DNA from: Ignavibacteriales bacterium
GTDB taxonomy: Bacteria; Bacteroidota; Ignavibacteria; T3Sed10-11
Direction of reading: 5' to 3'
DNA length: 64,000 nucleotides
Assembly (NCBI GenBank): GCA_003562775.1
Contig: PWTU01000538.1
Span: 1 to 64,000, forward strand
The notes below the pieces were generated by a model that did no database searches, was not told the origin of the DNA, and saw nothing but the letters and a program-made list of their open reading frames with translations. Positions 61,541 to 64,000 of this stretch are shown here, in pieces (the first letter of the stretch is position 1; every line of letters starts with the position of its first letter). A program made the position numbers and the translations under genes.

Positions 61541-61888
61541 TCATTCCCGCAACGTGCTCACTTCATCCACGTTGACGGTACTAAACTGCTGATAAATATT
61601 AAGAACGATGGCGAGTGCAATTGCCGCTTCGGCAGCCGCCAAAATGATAACAAACAGCGCGATAAGATGACCATCGAGTGCGAGGGTCGAATACCGGGTA
61701 AAAGCAATAAAATTAACATTAGCCGCATTCAATATTAACTCGATACCCATCAAGACCATAATCACGTTCCGGCGAGTTATTACGGCGAGCAGCCCGAGAG
61801 AAAAAAGTATTGCGCTGATTATTAGAAAATGCTGTAATCCCGGCTCGGCGAGCCATTGTGGGATCTGAGCAATACAATATGCAATCAT
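61541..61888 (-). CDS. nuoK: NADH-quinone oxidoreductase subunit K
   Basis: FLIISAILFSLGLLAVITRRNVIMVLMGIELILNAANVNFIAF. Confidence 0.95.
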   Translation of the reverse strand: MIAYCIAQIPQWLAEPGLQHFLIISAILFSLGLLAVITRRNVIMVLMGIELILNAANVNFIAFTRYSTLALDGHLIALFVIILAAAEAAIALAIVLNIYQQFSTVNVDEVSTLRE

Positions 61889-61952
61889 AGTTTATCTCAA
61901 GAATAATTTAATCAATCCAACCGGGTCCCGGCGTCATTCCACATAGACGCAG

Positions 61953-62465
61953 TTATTTAGCTTGCGATTTCGCCCGCTCGCGAGCGGCCATCATAACGGC
62001 GCCGATCATCGCGACAAGAAGCAGCACGCCGGCTACCTGCATCGGCAGTATAAACTCATTGACTAATAATGCGCCGATACCGTAAACCGTCGTATCCCAC
62101 TCCTGGTCGGGAATGATATTCCAATCGGTAACATAAAAAACGAAAATCAACATACCTGCAATGATTGCCGTAAATAATGTCGCCGGCAATATATTGAGCG
62201 TACCGGTTTTCATCTCAACCGAGAATACCTTCGTCGTAAGCATCACACCGAATATAATAAGCACCAGTATACCGCCTACGTATACGAGGAGCTGCGTCAC
62301 CGCAATGAAATCGGCATAGAGTAATACGTACAATGCCGCAACTCCGAAAAATGTAAACATCAGTGCAACTGCAGAGTGGATAATATTACGAGCGAATACA
62401 ACGACAAACGCCGAGACGACGGTCATTAAACCGAAAATATAAAAGAATATTGCGTAGAGATCCAT
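61953..62465 (-). CDS. nuoJ: NADH-quinone oxidoreductase subunit J
   Basis: ARNIIHSAVALMFTFFGVAALYVLLYADFIAVTQLLVYVGGILVLIIFGVML. Confidence 0.95.
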   Translation of the reverse strand: MDLYAIFFYIFGLMTVVSAFVVVFARNIIHSAVALMFTFFGVAALYVLLYADFIAVTQLLVYVGGILVLIIFGVMLTTKVFSVEMKTGTLNILPATLFTAIIAGMLIFVFYVTDWNIIPDQEWDTTVYGIGALLVNEFILPMQVAGVLLLVAMIGAVMMAARERAKSQAK

Positions 62466-62470
62466 ACTTT

Positions 62471-63091
62471 TTAGGTTTCCGATTTTTTATCATCCGGTGA
62501 ACTTTTTTTCTCATCCTCACCGGATTCCTGTTTTTTTGCTTTAGGTTTTTCACCCGCCGCCTTCTTCTTCTCCTCAGGCGATTTTTTTGCAGCAGCTTTG
62601 TCCGCCTGCCATTTCTCAAATTTCCGGTTCGCCTCTTCGACCTCCGCGGGTGTCATCGTACTATAATTATAAACGAGATTGTGACGGTCGAACTCGGAGA
62701 ACTCGTATACATCGGTCATCTTTATACATTCAGTCGGACATGGGTACACGCACAATCCGCAGTAACAGCACTTTGCAATGTCGATGTCGAACTTCGTTAC
62801 CCACAGACGTTTCGGGTTTCCCGTCGAGGTAACGCCGAGATCGTCCGGCGGCACTGCTTTTACCGTTTCTATCGTAATGCAATTTACCGGACACGCCTTC
62901 GAGCATTGATCGCAGCCGATACAATCGTCCATGTTCACGTATAACCGGTTGCGTGCCCGATCGGTCAGTTCCGGTTTAACGTCGGGATACTGGATCGTCA
63001 CGGCTCTTGAAAACAGATGCCTGAACGTAACGCTCATACCGACCGCTATCGTATAAAATGAGTCCCAGATATCTTTGAAATAACGTTTCAT
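62471..63091 (-). CDS. nuoI: NADH-quinone oxidoreductase subunit I
   Basis: Two 4Fe-4S motifs CIGCDQCSKACPVNCI and CCYCGLCVYPCPTECI; Lys/Glu-rich C-terminal tail. Confidence 0.95.
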   Translation of the reverse strand: MKRYFKDIWDSFYTIAVGMSVTFRHLFSRAVTIQYPDVKPELTDRARNRLYVNMDDCIGCDQCSKACPVNCITIETVKAVPPDDLGVTSTGNPKRLWVTKFDIDIAKCCYCGLCVYPCPTECIKMTDVYEFSEFDRHNLVYNYSTMTPAEVEEANRKFEKWQADKAAAKKSPEEKKKAAGEKPKAKKQESGEDEKKSSPDDKKSET

Positions 63092-63140
63092 AATAAAATG
63101 TACTCCTTTCTCCTCTCCGAAATCACACGCTCAATAATTT

Positions 63141-64000
63141 TCAGAATATCATTTCCCATAATGCAATTAATACAAGATTTATAAATGCTATAGGTATAAG
63201 ATACTTCCAGCATACATCCATAAGTTGATCGACCCGCAGACGGGGCAGCGTCCACCTGAGCCACATTATCACAAATATGAAAAACATACCTTTAGAAATC
63301 ATCCAGAATACGCCCCATAGCGGACCCGACATAAAGTCGCCGAACGGACTGTTCCACGCTCCGAAGAAAAGCACCGAACCGAGCAATGACACAAGGAGCA
63401 TGTCGGCGTATTCGGTTAACATAAACATACCCCATCGCATACCGGAATACTCGGTTTGAAATCCGCCTACCAGCTCCGATTCTGATTCGGGAAGATCAAA
63501 CGGCGTTCTGTTTACCTCGGCAAGCGACGATATGAAATAAAGTACGAATGCAATAAACAGGAAAGGATTGCTGAAGATTAACCAATTGAAAAGCGTTCCC
63601 GATTGCATCTCACTTATCGTCATCAGATTCAGTGTTCCTGTAACAACAATCACCGAAAGGACCGCCACGACCGTGGGCACTTCATAACTGACAATCTGTG
63701 CCGATGTCCGCATTGCGCCGAGTAACGACCATTTATTGTTCGAGGCCCAACCTCCGATCAAAATACTCAGCGTTACAATCGATGTGACGGCAAGAATATA
63801 GAATGCACCGACATCAAGGTGAGCACCTACGTACTCACTGCTAAACGGAATAACGGCAAACGCAGCATATGCCCCCATAAATGCAAGATACGGAGCAAAT
63901 CTAAATAAGTGTTTATCCGCACGAGCTGGGACAATATCCTCCTTTTGTATCATCTTTATCATATCGGCAATGGTCTGCGCCCAGCCGTGCCATCCACCGG
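63141..64000 (-). CDS. nuoH: NADH-quinone oxidoreductase subunit H (5' end beyond window)
   Basis: EVNRTPFDLPESESELVGGFQTEYSGMRWGMF; frame stays open to the window edge (GGWHGWAQTIADMIKMIQKEDIVPARADKHLFRFAP). Confidence 0.95.
   Translation of the reverse strand, partial: GGWHGWAQTIADMIKMIQKEDIVPARADKHLFRFAPYLAFMGAYAAFAVIPFSSEYVGAHLDVGAFYILAVTSIVTLSILIGGWASNNKWSLLGAMRTSAQIVSYEVPTVVAVLSVIVVTGTLNLMTISEMQSGTLFNWLIFSNPFLFIAFVLYFISSLAEVNRTPFDLPESESELVGGFQTEYSGMRWGMFMLTEYADMLLVSLLGSVLFFGAWNSPFGDFMSGPLWGVFWMISKGMFFIFVIMWLRWTLPRLRVDQLMDVCWKYLIPIAFINLVLIALWEMIF

Overview
About 64 kb of a dense, AT-leaning bacterial genome. Lineage cannot be fixed from sequence alone; a Bacteroidota/Ignavibacteria/Calditrichota-type relative is my guess. 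Main contents: two crotonases with an AddA/AddB-like helicase-nuclease pair; a DUF255 thioredoxin-fold protein; paaABCD without an adjacent paaE; two small-gene pairs (DUF4160/DUF2442 and DUF2283/partner); a split divergent peptide ABC transporter; and a 1240-aa Ser/Thr kinase-ATPase-TPR protein. Next comes a signalling locus with two paralogous lipoproteins, a TPR protein, a sigma-54 activator and two paralogous GAF histidine kinases. The rest holds surface/secreted proteins, a tRNA-Leu(CAA), a DASS transporter with two-component genes, a hybrid kinase, thiI, dnaK, clpB, birA-coaX and nuoH-N (nuoH cut by the window edge). The best candidate for something undescribed is the 20.8-32 kb signalling locus. 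Three of its transcription units are preceded by -24/-12 (sigma-54-type) elements sharing GG-N10-GT, and a fourth copy lies upstream of dnaK. The activator has a degenerate receiver with Glu at the expected phospho-Asp position. A partial copy of the tRNA-Leu 3' half, about 1.4 kb from the intact tRNA and bracketing a lipoprotein hydrolase gene, is a second notable observation. All calls come from reading the sequence; no searches were run.
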